From NCBI GenBank assembly GCA_910588955.1, contig CAJURQ010000019.1:1-63355 (forward strand): a DNA stretch of 63,355 bases. The letters are read 5' to 3'. Positions 15,947 through 24,416 of this stretch are shown piece after piece. The notes beneath the pieces were generated by a model. It was not told where the DNA came from and made no database searches. It saw only the letters and a program-made list of their open reading frames with translations. Numbering within the stretch: the stretch's first letter is position 1; each line of letters starts with the position of its first letter. The stretch comes from an uncultured Lachnospiraceae bacterium. Its GTDB lineage: Bacteria; Bacillota; Clostridia; Lachnospirales; Lachnospiraceae. The translations under genes were made by a program, and so were the position numbers.

Positions 15947-15966
15947 ACCGTCACCCCTAACCCCTT
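15941..15966 (+). repeat. Right-end ACCCCTA repeats
   Basis: ACCCCTACC (15941-15949), ACCCCTAAC (15953-15961) and a degenerate ACCCCTT (15960-15966). They are oriented as the copies at 8078-8097, supporting a pair of related element ends. Confidence 0.6.
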
Positions 15967-16105
15967 GACGCAATCTGGATTTTATGGTATATATTGAACT
16001 GGTAAAGTAGAAGAAATTCAACATAATGTGAAAGGACGGAATTGTATAGACATGATGAAATTTCGGTTTATAGTGTTCCGCTTCAATGTCTAAGGGAGGC
16101 TATAC

Positions 16106-17011
16106 ATGCAGGATATCATGGGAAATATGGATATCGCCTTTCCCAATCTGGGAATTTATCTGAAAAACGTGCCGAAGACATTTACAGTCTTCGGCTTTCC
16201 GATTGCTTTTTACGGTGTGCTCATTGCCATCGGGGTGCTCGCCGGGGTGCTTCTCGCGGCGAAGGTGGCGAAGCTTGAGAAACTGGACCCGGATCTGATC
16301 TGGGATTTCGCGATCTACGCAATCATCTTTTCGATTATCGGGGCGCGGGTCTACTATGTGATCTTTTCATGGGACAGATATAAAAATGACCTGATGGGCA
16401 TTTTCAATCTGCGAAACGGCGGCTTGGCGATTTACGGCGCGGTGATCGCCGCCTTTCTGACCTTGTGGATATACTGCCGGAGAAAAAAGCAGAGCTTTTT
16501 GCAGCTTGCGGATGTCTGTGTGCCGGGACTGGTGCTTGGGCAGGTGATTGGCAGGTGGGGCAACTTTACGAACCGGGAGGTATTCGGGGAGTACACGGAC
16601 AGCCTGCTGGCAATGCGTCTGCCGACGCAGATGGTCAGGGCGGGAGATATCTCCGAGAAGATTGCCGCCCACATGACGGAGGGCACAAACTACATTCAGG
16701 TGCATCCGACCTTTCTCTACGAGAGTCTATGGAATCTGGCGCTGCTCATCGTGATGCTGCTCTACCGGAAACACAAGAAATTTGAGGGAGAACAGTGGCT
16801 GCTATATCTCGGCGGCTACGGACTCGGCAGAGCGTGGATCGAGGGCATCCGCACCGATACCCTCTTCCTACCTCACACGACCATAGCGGTCTCACAGGTG
16901 CTGGCGGCGGTTCTTTTCATCGTCGCGCTGACGGCGGACATCATCATTCGCCGCTATCTAAAAAAGCATACAACATCCACCGTTACGGTGGAAAAGACGG
17001 ACACAGAGTGA
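16106..17011 (+). CDS. lgt: Prolipoprotein diacylglyceryl transferase
   Basis: A 301-residue membrane enzyme that transfers diacylglycerol from phosphatidylglycerol to the lipobox cysteine of prolipoproteins. Seven membrane segments are recognisable. Conserved blocks are N-G-G-L-A-I-Y-G near 110, G-R-W-G-N-F-x-N-x-E-x-F-G near 148-160 (the Lgt signature) and H-P-T-F-L-Y-E-S near 200. AAGGGAGG precedes the ATG by 6 nt. It is the first chromosomal gene after the element and is separated from mraZ by a terminator. Upstream, AGACAT and ATGTCT flank the leader (about 16050-16091), which may fold. Confidence 0.96.
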   Translation: MQDIMGNMDIAFPNLGIYLKNVPKTFTVFGFPIAFYGVLIAIGVLAGVLLAAKVAKLEKLDPDLIWDFAIYAIIFSIIGARVYYVIFSWDRYKNDLMGIFNLRNGGLAIYGAVIAAFLTLWIYCRRKKQSFLQLADVCVPGLVLGQVIGRWGNFTNREVFGEYTDSLLAMRLPTQMVRAGDISEKIAAHMTEGTNYIQVHPTFLYESLWNLALLIVMLLYRKHKKFEGEQWLLYLGGYGLGRAWIEGIRTDTLFLPHTTIAVSQVLAAVLFIVALTADIIIRRYLKKHTTSTVTVEKTDTE

Positions 17012-17031
17012 AACGCCTGTGTCCGTCTTTT
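16992..17031 (+). terminator. Terminator after lgt
   Basis: A perfect 15-bp stem (16992-17006 with 17017-17031), including A- and T-tracts, is followed by CTTTT. The lgt stop codon lies in its loop. Confidence 0.9.
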
Positions 17032-17079
17032 CTTTTGCCGTCCGCATTAAGGATTTCTTAATAATTCTTTACTTTTTCC

Positions 17080-17108
17080 TTGCATTATCCCCCTAAATGG
17101 AGTAGAAT
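17080..17108 (+). promoter_or_regulatory. Promoter of the cell-division cluster
   Basis: TTGCAT (17080-17085), 17-nt spacer, TAGAAT (17103-17108), followed within 11 nt by the MraZ boxes. Confidence 0.65.
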
Positions 17109-17118
17109 TGGATTAAAA

Positions 17119-17152
17119 GTGGTGAAAAGTGGAGTGAAGTGGTACAAAGTGG
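17119..17152 (+). promoter_or_regulatory. MraZ operator: four GTGG boxes at 10-bp spacing
   Basis: GTGG occurs at 17119, 17129, 17139 and 17149, exactly one per 10 bp, mostly as AAAGTGG or GAAGTGG. This is the known arrangement of MraZ-binding repeats in front of mraZ and predicts autoregulation of the whole cluster by an MraZ ring contacting one face of the helix. Confidence 0.88.
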
Positions 17153-17220
17153 CATCAACATTCCTTTTTCGTGGCAGACCACATAGAGTACGGTGTTACT
17201 GGCGGGCAGGGTGATTGCAT

Positions 17221-17652
17221 ATGTTCATGGGAGAGTACAATCACACAATTGATGCAAAGGGCAGGCTGATCATCCCCTCGAAGTTCAGGGAAATCCTCGG
17301 AGACGCTTTTGTGGTGACGAAGGGGTTGGACGGCTGCCTGTTTGTGTATGACAACGAAGAGTGGAAACGCTTTGAAGAAAAACTCAGATCCCTGCCCATT
17401 ACAAATAAAGAGGCGAGACAGTTTGTTCGATTTTTCCTCGCGGGAGCAACGGAAGCGGAAGTCGATAAGCAGGGAAGAATCCTGATTCCCAATGTCCTGC
17501 GGGAATTTGCGGAGCTGACGAAAGATGTGGTGTTGGTCGGCGTCGGCAGCAGAATTGAAATCTGGGGCAGAGAACGATTTGAAGATGCGGCGGCATTCGA
17601 CGATATGGATGAGATTGCGGAGCACATGGCGGAACTTGGGCTGGGTATATGA
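17221..17652 (+). CDS. mraZ: Transcriptional regulator MraZ
   Basis: A 143-residue AbrB-like DNA-binding protein with two SpoVT-AbrB halves. The first begins M-F-M-G-E-Y-N-H-T-I-D-A-K-G-R-L-I-I-P and the second contains D-K-Q-G-R-I-L-I-P near residue 80. MraZ oligomerises into rings and binds GTGG repeats at the cluster promoter, four of which precede this gene. The ATG at 17221 was chosen because family members start M-F-M-G-E-Y; the ribosome site (GGGTGA) is weak. The 185-nt gap to rsmH carries nested palindromes. Confidence 0.95.
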   Translation: MFMGEYNHTIDAKGRLIIPSKFREILGDAFVVTKGLDGCLFVYDNEEWKRFEEKLRSLPITNKEARQFVRFFLAGATEAEVDKQGRILIPNVLREFAELTKDVVLVGVGSRIEIWGRERFEDAAAFDDMDEIAEHMAELGLGI

Positions 17653-17659
17653 TATATCA

Positions 17660-17811
17660 GGGTCATAATGACATGGCTGCTCGTGCTTGCACGAAAGCAG
17701 ACAATGACATTAATGACCCGCCAAACACGAGGAAGTAGCAAGTTACGAAGTAACTTAGCGGATTCTGAGTGGTTGCAGAATTGCGGGAATTGCGAAGCAA
17801 TGGAGCAATTC
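17660..17811. repeat. Series of nested palindromes between mraZ and rsmH
   Basis: Three successive folded units: GGGTCAT (17660) with ATGACCC (17713) enclosing a CTGCT/AGCAG and GTGC/GCAC hairpin; AAGTTAC (17740) with GTAACTT (17750); and GAATTGC (17778) with GCAATTC (17805), enclosing ATTGC/GCAAT. All arms are perfect. There is no T-tract, so these are not simple terminators. Confidence 0.75.
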
Positions 17812-17837
17812 GGATATATATAAAAGAGGATAGAAAA

Positions 17838-18785
17838 ATGGAATTTCAGCATACCTCAGTGCTCCTTGAGGAAACCATAGAAAATCTGGATATCAAACCG
17901 GAAGGCATTTATCTGGACGGGACGCTGGGCGGCGGCGGACATGCTTACGAAGTGGCGGGAAGACTTGCGGGTGGCAGACTGATCGGCATCGATCAGGACG
18001 AGGATGCGATCGCGGCGGCAGGAAAGCGGCTGGAGCCGTACAGGGAGCGGGTCACCTTGATTCGCGACAATTACGCCAACGCGACGGAGGCGCTTGCGGG
18101 AATCGGCGTACACGGTGTGGACGGCATAGTGTTAGACCTAGGTGTTTCCTCCTATCAGCTTGACAATGAGGAGAGAGGGTTTTCCTACCGATATGACGCG
18201 CCGCTCGATATGCGGATGGACAGAAGACAGCGTTTGAGCGCGAGGGAGATTATAAACGAGTATTCGGAGACAGAACTTACCCGGATTTTGCGGGATTACG
18301 GCGAGGAGAAATTCGCGAAGAACATAGCGAAACACATTGCGGCGGCGAGAAAGGACAAGCCCCTAGAGACGACGGGGGAATTGAACGAGATCATCAAGGC
18401 GGCGATTCCGGCGAAGATGCGCGCCACGGGAGGGCATCCCTCCAAGCGAACCTTTCAAGCGATCCGGATTGCCTGCAACAGAGAACTGGAAGTATTGCAG
18501 GACTCTCTGGACGGGCTGATTGATCTTCTGAATCCGGGCGGCAGGCTCTGTGTGATCACCTTTCACTCGCTGGAAGACAGGATTGTGAAGTCCATCTTCC
18601 GAAAAAATGAAAACCCGTGTACCTGTCCGCCGGACTTTCCGGTCTGTGTGTGCGGCAAGGTGTCAAAGGGATGCGTAATCACCAAAAGGCCGATTCTCCC
18701 GTCCGGGCGGGAAACGGCGGAAAACAGCAGAGCGAAAAGCGCGAAACTGCGGGTGTTTGAAAAGAAGAAAGAAGACGGCAAATAA
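17838..18785 (+). CDS. rsmH: 16S rRNA (cytosine-1402-N4) methyltransferase
   Basis: A 315-residue SAM-dependent methyltransferase (MraW) that modifies C1402 in the decoding centre of 16S rRNA. Seen: H-T-S-V-L-L at the start, the SAM-binding D-G-T-L-G-G-G-G-H-A near 32-41, L-D-L-G-V-S-S near 102, and the C-terminal R-P-I-x-P-S-x-x-E-x-x-x-N-x-R-S-K-S-A-K-L-R signature. The ATG at 17838 follows AGAGGA by 7 nt; an upstream frame extension lies in the palindromic gap and is rejected. Confidence 0.96.
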   Translation: MEFQHTSVLLEETIENLDIKPEGIYLDGTLGGGGHAYEVAGRLAGGRLIGIDQDEDAIAAAGKRLEPYRERVTLIRDNYANATEALAGIGVHGVDGIVLDLGVSSYQLDNEERGFSYRYDAPLDMRMDRRQRLSAREIINEYSETELTRILRDYGEEKFAKNIAKHIAAARKDKPLETTGELNEIIKAAIPAKMRATGGHPSKRTFQAIRIACNRELEVLQDSLDGLIDLLNPGGRLCVITFHSLEDRIVKSIFRKNENPCTCPPDFPVCVCGKVSKGCVITKRPILPSGRETAENSRAKSAKLRVFEKKKEDGK

Positions 18786-18804
18786 AGAGGGGAAACAGGG
18801 AATT

Positions 18805-19263
18805 ATGGCAGCAGCAAGGCGAAGTGCATACTATGTGCAGGGTAATACGGTCAGAAACATACAGCCCGAGAGGAGAACCGACGACAGACCGAAGAAAAAG
18901 ATAAATAACACGGTGAGAAGGAACAGGGAGAAGGCGAAGCACATGAGCCCCGGCTATGTTCTGTTTCTGGGAGCTGCGCTGGCAGCTACCGCTGTTATTC
19001 TGGTATATTACATCGGACTGCAGTCTGATATCACTAACAGCGTGAAGCATATCTCCACACTGGAGAGGGAGCTTAACGCCTTAAAGGTTGCCAATGAGGA
19101 GGACTACAGCAGAATTGCAAGCAGCGTGGATCTGGAGGAGATCAGAAGGATAGCGATTCAGGAGCTGGGTATGCAGTATGCGCAGGAGGGGCAGATTATT
19201 TCCTTCGCCAGTGAGAACAGCGACTATGTAAAGCAGATGGCGGAGATCCCGCAGCAGGATTAA
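18805..19263 (+). CDS. ftsL: Cell division protein FtsL-like
   Basis: A 152-residue bitopic membrane protein: a basic cytoplasmic N-terminus (about 1-50), one membrane helix (about 54-75, G-Y-V-L-F-L-G-A-A-L-A-A-T-A-V-I-L-V) and a short extracellular coiled coil. FtsL/DivIC proteins bridge FtsQ and FtsW-FtsI in the divisome. Assignment rests on topology and position between rsmH and ftsI, since the family is poorly conserved. It lies 19 nt after rsmH. The ATG at 18805 is preferred; an ATG inside rsmH is possible but has no ribosome site. Confidence 0.85.
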   Translation: MAAARRSAYYVQGNTVRNIQPERRTDDRPKKKINNTVRRNREKAKHMSPGYVLFLGAALAATAVILVYYIGLQSDITNSVKHISTLERELNALKVANEEDYSRIASSVDLEEIRRIAIQELGMQYAQEGQIISFASENSDYVKQMAEIPQQD

Positions 19264-19275
19264 GCAGGTGATTGT

Positions 19276-21606
19276 TTGAGCGCACAGAGAAGAAATCCCG
19301 TATTGAAATTTACAATTAAAATGCAGAAAAAGCTGCTGGTGCTGTTTTTGTTCATACTGGCAGCTTTTGTGGGACTCAGCGTCCGTTTGTTTTTGATCAA
19401 CAGGGATAACGGGGAGGAGTACAAGAAACAGGTATTGTCGCATCAGGAGTATGACTCCGCGATAATACCTTTTAAACGTGGGGAAATTGTGGACTCCAAC
19501 GGCACGGTGCTGGCGGTGAGCAACAAGGTTTACAACGTCATTCTGGACACCAAGCTGCTGCTGCGAAAAGAAGAGTATCTGGAGCCGACCCTGAACGCGC
19601 TGAAGCGTTTCTTTGATATCGACGTGGAGGCGGTGCGCGCCTACATCGCCGGGCATCCCCAATCTTCCTACTATGTGATGGCGAAGAGGGTGGAGTATGA
19701 GAAGAAAGCTGCTTTTGAGGAGTTTTGCGACGACGAGGAACAGGGCGCAAATATCAAGGGCGTGTGGTTTGAAAATGAGTATAAGCGGGAGTACCCGAAC
19801 GGCTCTCTCGCCTGTGACCTGGTCGGCTTTACGACAGGCGATAATGCGGGCACCTATGGGCTGGAAGAGTATTATAATGATATTTTGAGTGGTACAAACG
19901 GCAGGGAGTACGGGTATCTCAACGACGATTCCACGCTGGAGCGCACAACGATTGCGGCGAAGGACGGCAACAACATTCAGCTCAGTCTGGACGCAAACAT
20001 ACAGGCTATCGTGGAGAAGTATCTGAAAGCGTTCAACGAGGAGTATAAGGACAACGCCAGACCCGGAAATGGCGCGGAAAATATCGGCTGTGTCATTATG
20101 GATCCGAACTCGGGCAGCGTCTTATCTATGGCAAGTTACCCTGTTTTTGATTTAAACGACGTCAGAAACACGGAAAATCTGATCGGTATGCCTCTGCTTG
20201 ACAAAGACGGAAAACGTGTCAGGACAGACGGTGTGGCGGAATATGTGACGCAGGAGTCCATCGTATCGATGAACGACGAGGTCATGTACCAGCACTTAAA
20301 CGCCCTGTGGAAAAATTTCTGTATTGTGGACGCCTATGAGCCGGGTTCTGTGTTCAAGCCGTTCACGGTGGCGGCGGCGTTAGAGAGCGGCTCCATCACC
20401 GGAAACGAGACTTACAACTGCGAAGGATTTCTTCATGTGGGTGACTATAAAATCAAGTGCCATCAGACTTTCGGCGACGGCCCGCTCACGGTACAGCAGG
20501 GCGTGGAGCGCTCCTGTAACGTGGTGCTGATGAACGTGGCGTTTGCGCTGGGCAAGACGGAATTTGTCAATTACCAGCACAGCTTTAACTTCGGATTAAA
20601 GACAAATATTGATCTGGCGGGCGAGCCGCGCACGGCGAGCATGATCTACCATGAAGATAACATCGGCATGACGGACCTTGCGACCAACTCTTTCGGACAG
20701 AGTTTTAACGCCACCATGATACAGGTGATTACGGGTTTCTGCTCCCTGATCAACGGCGGCAATTACTATGCGCCCCATGTGGCGAGCCGGATTACGACGG
20801 CGGACGGCGCTACCATAGAGAACATTGAGCCGCGTCTTTTGAAACAGACCATTTCCCGCTCTACCAGTGATAAGATCATCGAATACTGCAACACGGTGGT
20901 GAGCGGGGAAAACGGTACCGGACATACGGCGAGACCTGCGGGCTATGCCATAGGCGGCAAGACGGGAACGGCGGAGACGCTGCCCCGAGGCAATAACGAA
21001 TATGTGGTTTCCTTTATGGGCTATGCGCCCGCGGATGACCCGCAGGTGGTCATTTATGTGGTGGTGGACAGACCTAATGTGGTCTTTCAGGATGACGCGA
21101 AATACGCCACCAGAATTGTGAAAAAGATTCTGACAGAAGTGCTGCCTTATATGAACATCTTTATGACGGAGGAACTGAGCGATACGGAGCGGGAGGAGTT
21201 AGAGCAGCTCCAGATCCAGATCAGGACGCCGCAGGGGGCGGAGACAGCGGAAGAGCTGGACGAGGGGGGCAACCCGGTTCCGAAAGAAGGCGAGGAGGGC
21301 AGCCCGGATGGAGGTGAAGGCGCCGCACCCGCAGAGGGAGAGGAGGGCGCAGAAGGCGCGGAGGAGGAACCGGCAGAACCCAATGAGGAATGGCGGGATT
21401 TCCCGCTTGACCCGGAGACCGGTTATCTGGTAGATCCGAAGACAGGCAATTATTACGATCCGCAGATCGGCACCTTGGTGGGCAGCGGAAAACCTTCCGG
21501 TGAGGAATCCGAAGAAAATTCGGGAGAAGAATCCGGAGAAAATGCCGGAGGTGAGTGGTCGCCGGCACCGCCGCCGGGAGACGGGGAAGACACAGGAGAA
21601 CCTTAA
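19276..21606 (+). CDS. ftsI: Class B penicillin-binding protein (FtsI/PBP2-like)
   Basis: A 776-residue septal transpeptidase, anchored by one N-terminal helix (about 19-42), with a PBP dimerisation domain and a transpeptidase domain. The catalytic motifs are intact: S358-V-F-K361, S413-C-N415 and K562-T-G564. The start is TTG with GGTGAT upstream; an ATG 15 codons later would cut into the basic cytoplasmic tail. Instead of PASTA domains, the C-terminus (about 640-776) is an acidic Glu/Gly/Pro-rich extension containing the block F-P-L-D-P-E-T-G-Y-L-V-D-P. It is 12 nt from ftsL and co-transcribed with it. Confidence 0.95.
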   Translation: MSAQRRNPVLKFTIKMQKKLLVLFLFILAAFVGLSVRLFLINRDNGEEYKKQVLSHQEYDSAIIPFKRGEIVDSNGTVLAVSNKVYNVILDTKLLLRKEEYLEPTLNALKRFFDIDVEAVRAYIAGHPQSSYYVMAKRVEYEKKAAFEEFCDDEEQGANIKGVWFENEYKREYPNGSLACDLVGFTTGDNAGTYGLEEYYNDILSGTNGREYGYLNDDSTLERTTIAAKDGNNIQLSLDANIQAIVEKYLKAFNEEYKDNARPGNGAENIGCVIMDPNSGSVLSMASYPVFDLNDVRNTENLIGMPLLDKDGKRVRTDGVAEYVTQESIVSMNDEVMYQHLNALWKNFCIVDAYEPGSVFKPFTVAAALESGSITGNETYNCEGFLHVGDYKIKCHQTFGDGPLTVQQGVERSCNVVLMNVAFALGKTEFVNYQHSFNFGLKTNIDLAGEPRTASMIYHEDNIGMTDLATNSFGQSFNATMIQVITGFCSLINGGNYYAPHVASRITTADGATIENIEPRLLKQTISRSTSDKIIEYCNTVVSGENGTGHTARPAGYAIGGKTGTAETLPRGNNEYVVSFMGYAPADDPQVVIYVVVDRPNVVFQDDAKYATRIVKKILTEVLPYMNIFMTEELSDTEREELEQLQIQIRTPQGAETAEELDEGGNPVPKEGEEGSPDGGEGAAPAEGEEGAEGAEEEPAEPNEEWRDFPLDPETGYLVDPKTGNYYDPQIGTLVGSGKPSGEESEENSGEESGENAGGEWSPAPPPGDGEDTGEP

Positions 21607-21681
21607 ATAGCGGGAAGTGAGAATAACCTCAGAAAAAGGATAATAGATTATATTAATACCTTTTTGTGAGGTTTCTCTTTG

Positions 21682-23427
21682 ATGGAAGGGAAGATGGACC
21701 ATAAAACATACCACAGGAGCAAGACGGTGACTGTGTTTTTCCTGTGTGTGCTGATTCTCCTCGGGCTGGCGGCAAGGCTGTTTTACTTGATGGTGTTCCA
21801 ATCCGAGTATTACTCGCAGAAGGCGAGAGAGCTGCACGAGAGGGAGAGGAGCATCAAGGCGGCGAGAGGGCGCATTATAGACGCAAACGGCAAGATTCTG
21901 GCGGACAATAAGACAGTCTGCACGGTCTCTGTGATTCACAGTCAGATTTCGGACGCGGAGGAAGTGATTGCCGTCCTCTCGGAAGAGCTGGGTCTGTCGG
22001 AGGAGTATGTCAGAAAACGGGTGGAGAAATACTCCTCCATCGAGAAGATAAAGAGCAATGTGGAGAAGCCGATTGGCGACGCGATACGGGCGAGGGGGCT
22101 CGACGGGGTCAAGGTGGATGAAGATTACAAGCGTTATTATCCTTACGATACGCTGGCGTCCAAGGCTCTCGGCTTTACGGGCGGGGATAATCAGGGCATT
22201 ATAGGGCTTGAAGTGGTTTATGAGGAATATCTGAAAGGCGAAGCGGGAACGATCTTAACGGTGACCGACGCTAAGGGTGTGGAGCAGGACGAGGAAGGCG
22301 AGGAGAGGGTTGAGCCGGTGAAGGGCAGGGATCTCTATGTGAGCATGGATATCAATATCCAGAGCTACGCTACTCAGCTGGCAATGCAGACCATGGAGAC
22401 GAAGGAGGCGGACCGGGTGTCCATTCTGGTCATGAATCCCCAAAACGGCGAGATTCTCGCCATGGTGGATGTGCCGGAATTTGACTTAAATAACCCGTAC
22501 ACGCTGCCTGACGGTATGGATGCGCTGGCGTTCTCCGAGAAAAAGCGTCAGGAACTGTTAAACGCCATGTGGAGAAACGGTTGTATCAACGACACTTACG
22601 AGCCGGGCTCTACTTTCAAGATCATCACGGCGGCGGCGGGCTTAGAATCCGGGGCGGTAAAGCCCACAGACACCTTCAACTGCCCCGGCTTTATCATGGT
22701 GGAGGATCGGAAAATCCGCTGCCACAAGGTGGGCGGACACGGGGCGGAGGACTTTGTGCAGGGGACGATGAACTCATGCAACCCCGTCTTTATCACCGTG
22801 GGACTGCGCATAGGCGTGGAGCGGTACTACTCGTATTTTCGCCAGTTCGGACTTTTGGATAAGACGGGGATCGACCTGCCGGGCGAGGCGGGAACCATCA
22901 TGCACAAGATGGAAAACATCGGGCCGGTGGAGCTGGCAACGATCTCCTTCGGGCAGTCCTTCCAGATCACGCCGATCCAGCTCGCCACCACGGCGGCGTC
23001 CATCGTAAACGGCGGCAGACGCGTCACGCCCCATTTTGCCGTGTGTGCGGTGACGGCGGACGGAAGCGACAGCCAGTCCTTCACTTATCCGGTCAGAGAC
23101 CATGTGGTGTCCGAAGAGACGTCGGAGACCATGCGGTACATCTTAGAGCAGGTGGTGGCGGAGGGCAGCGGCAAAAACGGCGCGGTAGAAGGGTACCGGG
23201 TGGGCGGGAAGACGGCGACCAGCCAGACCCTTCCCCGCGGGAGCGGCAAATATGTTGCCTCTTTCTTAGGCTTTGCGCCCGCAGATAATCCGCAGGTTTT
23301 GGCGTTAGCAGTCATCCATAATCCTAAAGGCACCTACTATGGCGGACAGATTGCCGCCCCGGTGGTGAGGCAGCTTTTTGAGAATATCCTTCCATATTTG
23401 GACGAAAAGAGCTATACTGATAAATAA
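21682..23427 (+). CDS. spoVD: Class B penicillin-binding protein, SpoVD-like
   Basis: A 581-residue transpeptidase with one N-terminal membrane helix, tandem to ftsI as pbpB-spoVD are in other endospore formers; SpoVD makes spore cortex peptidoglycan with its SEDS partner. Motifs are S310-T-F-K313 and the S-C-N triad near residue 363. The third motif reads K510-T-A512 instead of the usual K-T-G. There is no PASTA domain. The start ATG at 21682 follows GTGAGG by 11 nt. Role in sporulation versus division is inferred from order only. Confidence 0.9.
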   Translation: MEGKMDHKTYHRSKTVTVFFLCVLILLGLAARLFYLMVFQSEYYSQKARELHERERSIKAARGRIIDANGKILADNKTVCTVSVIHSQISDAEEVIAVLSEELGLSEEYVRKRVEKYSSIEKIKSNVEKPIGDAIRARGLDGVKVDEDYKRYYPYDTLASKALGFTGGDNQGIIGLEVVYEEYLKGEAGTILTVTDAKGVEQDEEGEERVEPVKGRDLYVSMDINIQSYATQLAMQTMETKEADRVSILVMNPQNGEILAMVDVPEFDLNNPYTLPDGMDALAFSEKKRQELLNAMWRNGCINDTYEPGSTFKIITAAAGLESGAVKPTDTFNCPGFIMVEDRKIRCHKVGGHGAEDFVQGTMNSCNPVFITVGLRIGVERYYSYFRQFGLLDKTGIDLPGEAGTIMHKMENIGPVELATISFGQSFQITPIQLATTAASIVNGGRRVTPHFAVCAVTADGSDSQSFTYPVRDHVVSEETSETMRYILEQVVAEGSGKNGAVEGYRVGGKTATSQTLPRGSGKYVASFLGFAPADNPQVLALAVIHNPKGTYYGGQIAAPVVRQLFENILPYLDEKSYTDK

Positions 23428-23457
23428 TGGATTGGTGGTAAGGAGCAGGAGATAAGC

Positions 23458-24414
23458 ATGGACAGTGTGATTTTAATTTCGGTTTTGGTATCTTTCGCGA
23501 TCAGCGTGTTTCTCGGTCCTGTGGTGATTCCCTTTTTGCGCAGGCTGAAAGTGGGACAGACGGAGCGGACGGAAGGACCGGAGAGCCATTTAAAGAAAAA
23601 CGGAACGCCCACCATGGGAGGCATATTGATTTTGATTAGCGTGGTGGCTGCCTCCCTTCCCTTTGTGCGGGATTATCCGGGCATTATCCCGGTGCTCTTT
23701 CTCACGCTTGGATTCGGACTGGTGGGATTTCTGGATGACTATATCAAGGTCGTTTTAAAGCGATCTATGGGATTGCGCGCATGGCAGAAATTTGCCCTGC
23801 AGTTTCTTGTGACAGGCGTATTTGTTTTTTATTTGCAAAGGTATACGGATGTATCTCTGGCAATGAAGGTGCCTTTTCTGGACGGCGTTTATCTGGATTT
23901 CGGCTGGATGAATATTCCGTTTCTCTTCTTCGTGGTGATTGGGACGGTGAACGGCACGAACTTTACGGACGGTCTGGACGGTCTGGCAAGCTCTGTGACG
24001 GTGCTCGTTGCGACTTTCTTTACGGTGGTGGCGATTGGCACAGCCAGCGGAATCGAGCCGATCACCTGCGCAGTGGTGGGCGCGCTTTTGGGTTTCCTGC
24101 TCTTCAATGTGCATCCCGCCAGCGTGTTTATGGGAGATACCGGATCGCTTGCTCTTGGCGGATTTGTGGCGGCGACGGCTATTATGATGCAGATGCCGCT
24201 TTTTATCGTGATTGTAGGATTTATCTATGTAATAGAGGTACTGTCGGTTATGATGCAGGTTACTTATTTTAAAATGACGGGCGGCAAACGGATCTTTAAG
24301 ATGGCGCCGATCCACCATCACTTTGAGCTGTGCGGGTGGTCGGAGACCCGGGTGGTCGCCGTATTTTCGATCGTGACGGCGCTGCTTTGTCTGGTGGCGC
24401 TCTTCGGAGTCTAA
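23458..24414 (+). CDS. mraY: Phospho-MurNAc-pentapeptide translocase
   Basis: A 318-residue polytopic membrane enzyme that transfers phospho-MurNAc-pentapeptide to undecaprenyl phosphate to form lipid I. Conserved blocks are G-T-P-T-M-G-G near 50, D-D-Y near 94, N-x-x-N-F-T-D-G-L-D-G-L near 160-172, M-G-D-T-G-S-L near 223, and A-P-I-H-H-H-F-E near the C-terminus. Ten membrane helices are plausible. It begins 30 nt after spoVD with GGAGCAGGAG as the ribosome site. Confidence 0.97.
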   Translation: MDSVILISVLVSFAISVFLGPVVIPFLRRLKVGQTERTEGPESHLKKNGTPTMGGILILISVVAASLPFVRDYPGIIPVLFLTLGFGLVGFLDDYIKVVLKRSMGLRAWQKFALQFLVTGVFVFYLQRYTDVSLAMKVPFLDGVYLDFGWMNIPFLFFVVIGTVNGTNFTDGLDGLASSVTVLVATFFTVVAIGTASGIEPITCAVVGALLGFLLFNVHPASVFMGDTGSLALGGFVAATAIMMQMPLFIVIVGFIYVIEVLSVMMQVTYFKMTGGKRIFKMAPIHHHFELCGWSETRVVAVFSIVTALLCLVALFGV

Positions 24415-24416
24415 CA

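Larger units (their letters stand above)
8078..15966. mobile_element. Integrated element with tyrosine integrase and rolling-circle Rep (IME-like)
   Basis: About 7.9 kb between ychF and lgt, two genes that carry no element function. It contains, in order, integrase, XRE regulator, divergent excisionase-like gene, cargo on both strands, a second XRE gene and a Rep with HUH and zinc motifs. Both ends carry repeated ACCCCTA motifs. No relaxase, coupling protein or type IV secretion gene is present, so if it is transferable it must be mobilised through Rep or by a helper. Base composition is lower in GC than the flanks. The exact attachment core cannot be defined without an empty site, so the stated limits are those of the repeats, not proven ends. 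Confidence 0.8.

Noticed and set aside
8078..15966. Precise attL/attR cores for the element
   Set aside because: Only short shared motifs (ACCCCTA) exist at both ends. A longer identical direct repeat was not found by eye, so a core sequence is not claimed.
18757..18804. Earlier ATG for ftsL inside rsmH
   Set aside because: Possible in principle, but no ribosome site precedes it, whereas the ATG at 18805 is well placed after the rsmH stop.
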